This document shows, piece by piece, positions 5,440-7,702 of a stretch of DNA of 7,702 bases. The DNA is from Bacillota bacterium (GTDB lineage: Bacteria; Bacillota; Clostridia; Peptostreptococcales; Anaerovoracaceae), in assembly GCA_017619985.1 (NCBI GenBank), contig JAFZRG010000227.1, positions 1 through 7,702 on the forward strand, written 5' to 3'. Each line of letters begins with the position of its first letter. Positions within the stretch are counted from its first letter, which is position 1. The translations under genes were made by a program, and so were the position numbers. A model generated the notes under the pieces. It saw nothing but the letters and a program-made list of their open reading frames with translations. It did not search any database and was not told the origin of the DNA.

Positions 5440-6084
5440 TTACAGACCTCTGGATTTTTTGATGTCTCCTTCGCCGAGGCCGATGTCCTCAAGCAGGGCG
5501 CGGACGCCCTCTTCCTCGTTCTGTTCGCAGAACGAGGCGAAGATCTTCTTATGCGAAGCCAGCGAACGGCTGTTGTCCGAGGACGTATCCCAGAACAGCA
5601 GGTACGTGGAGATCCGGTTGTACAGTTCGTCGAGATACTTCTCGTAATAGGGATTGCCCGCGTCGCGCGTGAGCAGCAGGTGGAACGTGCGGTTCAGGGA
5701 GACGTACTCGTTCAGGTCGAAGCGCTTCTCCAGCACTTCCTGACGCTTCAGGTTCTCCTTCAGCAGTTCGACCGTTCCTTTCGTGTGCGAATGCAGCGCC
5801 TTGCGGAACGCTTCGGTCTCCACGAGTTTGCGCGCTTCGAACACGCTGCGGAAATCCTCTTCCGACGGCTTCGTCACATAGCTGCCCCGATTGGGGATCT
5901 GCTGCACCAGCCCGTCATGCGCCAGGCGCGACAGCGCGGTGCGGATAGGCGTGCGGCTGACCCCGAGGATCTGCGCCACATCTTCTTCGATGATGCGGTT
6001 GCCCGGGTAGAGCCTGCGGGTGACGATCTGTTCCTTGATGTAGTCGTAGACTTTGTCTGCAGGTGTGGTCTTTGCGGTTGGCAT
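5440..6084 (-). CDS. GntR-family regulator with FCD effector domain
   Basis: This 214-residue transcription factor belongs to the FadR/FCD branch. The N-terminal winged helix spans about residues 10-72: YDYIKEQIVTRRLYPGNRI, then EEDVAQILGVSRTPIRTAL at 33-51, then LAHDGLV and NRGSYV. The all-helical FCD domain follows from about residue 78 (FEARKLVE, LNRTFHLLL, GNPYYEKYLDELYNRI, SHKKIFASF). Candidate metal ligands are N131, H135 and H178; the usual last His falls on D200 (LLEDI), so metal or effector binding may be altered. The start lacks a strong ribosome binding site: AAGGAT at 6102-6097 is 12 bases away and overlaps the ptb stop codon, so coupled translation is likely. It is the last gene of the serS-ptb-gntR run. 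A TTGTATACAA operator lies just downstream, before the racemase-ald genes, which are its likely targets. Its ligand is unknown. Confidence 0.92.
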   Translation of the reverse strand: MPTAKTTPADKVYDYIKEQIVTRRLYPGNRIIEEDVAQILGVSRTPIRTALSRLAHDGLVQQIPNRGSYVTKPSEEDFRSVFEARKLVETEAFRKALHSHTKGTVELLKENLKRQEVLEKRFDLNEYVSLNRTFHLLLTRDAGNPYYEKYLDELYNRISTYLLFWDTSSDNSRSLASHKKIFASFCEQNEEEGVRALLEDIGLGEGDIKKSRGL

Positions 6085-6100
6085 GTTCGTTTCCGTATCC

Positions 6101-7009
6101 TTACCGCATCACGCTCGGATCGAGCGCGGCGGCGATGGCGATGGACAGCGATTTGTCCACGACGGGGGAAGAGCGGCTCGTCAGGATGACGGGCACGCTC
6201 GCGCCGATGACGAGGCCTGCCAGCACCGCGTTCGCCGTGCACATCAGGCTCTTGACGAGCAGGTTGCCCGCCTGGATATCCGGCGCGACCAGGATGTCCG
6301 CCTGGCCTGCCACCGGGCTCAGGTAGCGCTTCGTAACGGCTGCCTGCGGCACCATGGCCAGGTCATAGGAGATGGGACCTTCCACGATGCACATGGGCAG
6401 TTCGCCCTTCTCCCAGCGGCGCTTGATCTCCGCTGCGTCCATACAGGCCGGCATCTTCGGATTGGGCTCCTCCACGCAGGCAAGCATGGCCACTTTCGGC
6501 CAGGGCACGCCGATGCTGTGCATCAGGTTGACCGCGTTGCGCACCTCTTCCATCTTCTTTTCGACGTCCGGATAGGTAAGCAGCGCCGCGTCAGTCACCG
6601 CCAGAAGGCGTTCGAGTCCGGGGACTTCCATAAGCGCCACGTGGCTCATGACCCCGCGCGCGCAGATGCCCGTCTCGTGATTGACGATGGCGCGCATCAT
6701 CGTGCCGGTCTGGATGAGACCCTTGAAGATGACGTCGCAGTCGTCCGCCTTGACGAGGTCGATCGCGACCTGCACCGCCTGCTCGTCGGTCTTGGCCGGG
6801 ATGATGCGGAACTGTTTGAAGCAGTTGTGCTTCGCCAGCAGCATGTGGATCTCGTCCTCGTGGCCGATGAGCGTCGGCTGCACGTCGTAGCGCTGGTTCA
6901 CGTCGATCATGGCTTCGATCACGTGATCCTCGTGAGCGCAGACTGCCGCCACTTTTTTGTGTCCTGCTACGGGGTTGGCCTCGAGCAGTTCAACAAAGTT
7001 TTTGTACAT
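6101..7009 (-). CDS. ptb: Phosphate butyryltransferase (phosphate acyltransferase family)
   Basis: Transfers the acyl group of butyryl-CoA (or a related acyl-CoA) to phosphate, giving an acyl phosphate that a kinase can use to make ATP. The 302-residue length equals typical Ptb and is shorter than Pta. Family segments run in order along the protein: DVIFKGLIQTGTMMRA near 92-107, MSHVALMEVPG, LAVTDAAL, Pro-Asp-x-x-x-K, NAVNLMHSIGVPWPKVAML, EEPNPKMPACMDA, VEGPISYDLA, AAVTKRY, SPVAGQADILVAPDIQAGN and GASVPVILTSRS. It starts only three bases after the serS stop codon with a poor binding site (AAGAAG), implying translational coupling. No butyrate kinase gene is in the window, although ptb is usually next to buk. 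Phosphate acetyltransferase activity cannot be excluded, but length and motifs favour Ptb. The GntR gene follows 16 bases later. Confidence 0.88.
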   Translation of the reverse strand: MYKNFVELLEANPVAGHKKVAAVCAHEDHVIEAMIDVNQRYDVQPTLIGHEDEIHMLLAKHNCFKQFRIIPAKTDEQAVQVAIDLVKADDCDVIFKGLIQTGTMMRAIVNHETGICARGVMSHVALMEVPGLERLLAVTDAALLTYPDVEKKMEEVRNAVNLMHSIGVPWPKVAMLACVEEPNPKMPACMDAAEIKRRWEKGELPMCIVEGPISYDLAMVPQAAVTKRYLSPVAGQADILVAPDIQAGNLLVKSLMCTANAVLAGLVIGASVPVILTSRSSPVVDKSLSIAIAAALDPSVMR

Positions 7010-7012
7010 TTC

Positions 7013-7702
7013 TTACTTCTTGGTCAGCAGTTTCTGGCCGCCCATATAGGGCTGCAGCACTTCGGGGATGATGACGGTGCCGTCGGGTCTGTAGTGGTTT
7101 TCCAGGAACGCGATGAGCATTCTGGGAGGCGCGACGACGGTGTTGTTCAGCGTGTGCGCGAAGTAGTTGCCGTTCTCCTTGTCGCGGACGCGGATCTGCA
7201 GTCTTCTGGCCTGCGCGTCGCCCAGGTTGGAGCAGCTGCCGACTTCGAAGTACTTCTGCTGGCGCGGGGACCACGCTTCGACGTCCAGGGACTTGACCTT
7301 CAGGTCGGCCAGGTCGCCGGAGCAGCATTCAAGCGTTCTTACGGGGATGTCCAGGCTGCGGAAGAACTCGACGGTGTTGTTCCAGAGCTTGTTGAACCAC
7401 ATCGGGGAATCCTCGGGTTCGCAGATGACGACCATCTCCTGCTTCTCGAACTGGTGGATGCGGTAGACGCCTCTCTCCTCGATGCCGTGGGCGCCGACTT
7501 CCTTGCGGAAGCAGGGGCTGTAGCTGGTCAGCGCCTGGGGCAGCTGATCCTTGTCCAGCATCTGGCCGATGTAGCGGCCGACCATGGAGTGTTCGGACGT
7601 ACCGATCAGATACAGGTCTTCGCCCTCGATCTTGTACATCATGTTCTCCATTTCCTTGAAGCTCATGACGCCCTTCACGACGTCGCCGTGGATCATGAAC
7701 GG
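7013..7702 (-). CDS. serS: Seryl-tRNA synthetase, C-terminal catalytic part (partial)
   Basis: Charges tRNA-Ser with serine in the cytoplasm. The last 230 residues are present; the N-terminal tRNA-binding coiled coil and the start of the catalytic domain lie beyond the right edge. Class II motifs are visible: motif 2 with SPCFRKE and ERGVYRIHQFEKQEM, and motif 3 with PPRMLIAFLEN. The serine-site element is GTSEHS (residues 34-39 of this fragment, equivalent to the TxE motif), and EVGSCSNLGDAQARR is the conserved block before motif 3. The end VPEVLQPYMGG is matched by IPEVLQPYMGG. The TSEHS segment and the LNNTVVAPPR motif 3 differ from the E. coli-type TAEVPLT and LNGSGLAVGR, so this belongs to a different SerRS subgroup, nearer to archaeal or eukaryotic-like forms by eye. 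It is the first visible gene of the serS-ptb-gntR run. Confidence 0.93.
   Translation of the reverse strand, partial: PFMIHGDVVKGVMSFKEMENMMYKIEGEDLYLIGTSEHSMVGRYIGQMLDKDQLPQALTSYSPCFRKEVGAHGIEERGVYRIHQFEKQEMVVICEPEDSPMWFNKLWNNTVEFFRSLDIPVRTLECCSGDLADLKVKSLDVEAWSPRQQKYFEVGSCSNLGDAQARRLQIRVRDKENGNYFAHTLNNTVVAPPRMLIAFLENHYRPDGTVIIPEVLQPYMGGQKLLTKK

Overview
The window looks like a chromosomal segment of a G+C-rich anaerobic bacterium, most likely a Gram-positive (Firmicutes-type) amino-acid fermenter. This is an inference from strong AGGAGG-type ribosome binding sites, a phosphotransbutyrylase, an alanine dehydrogenase family enzyme, an allosteric PfkA and compact operons. No species can be named from the sequence alone. 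I see no mobile element, CRISPR array, tRNA or rRNA, and no gene-free stretch over 300 bases.

Layout. Positions 1-28 hold the first nine codons of a leftward gene, divergent from a rightward LysR-type regulator (135-1091). The AT-rich gap between them carries a good promoter for the LysR gene and a repeat/dyad that may be its operator. A strong hairpin at 1095-1133 separates this gene from the convergent leftward pfkA (1140-2102). Divergent from pfkA is an RsuA/RluB-type 23S rRNA pseudouridine synthase (2245-2952). It converges on, and overlaps by four bases, a small leftward membrane-protein gene (2949-3356) that may be transcribed as a leaderless mRNA.

From 3429 to the right edge everything is leftward, in two blocks. 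Upstream block: serS (partial at the window edge), ptb and a GntR/FCD regulator, separated by 3 and 16 bases and closed by a terminator at 5404-5429. Downstream block: an Asp/Glu-racemase-family enzyme and an alanine-dehydrogenase-family enzyme, 18 bases apart, closed by a terminator at 3371-3406. The gap between the blocks has a TTGTATACAA palindrome plus a second half-site, typical of GntR/FCD operators, next to promoter-like elements. The simplest reading is that the GntR protein controls the racemase-ald pair, an amino-acid utilisation module. Its substrate may not be plain alanine, because the substrate-side motifs of the dehydrogenase differ from classical Ald.

Most genes are recognisable housekeeping or catabolic functions. 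The points most worth a second look are the racemase-ald cassette and its operator, Asn in place of the catalytic-site Asp103 in PfkA, the possible leaderless membrane gene, and the non-classical SerRS.
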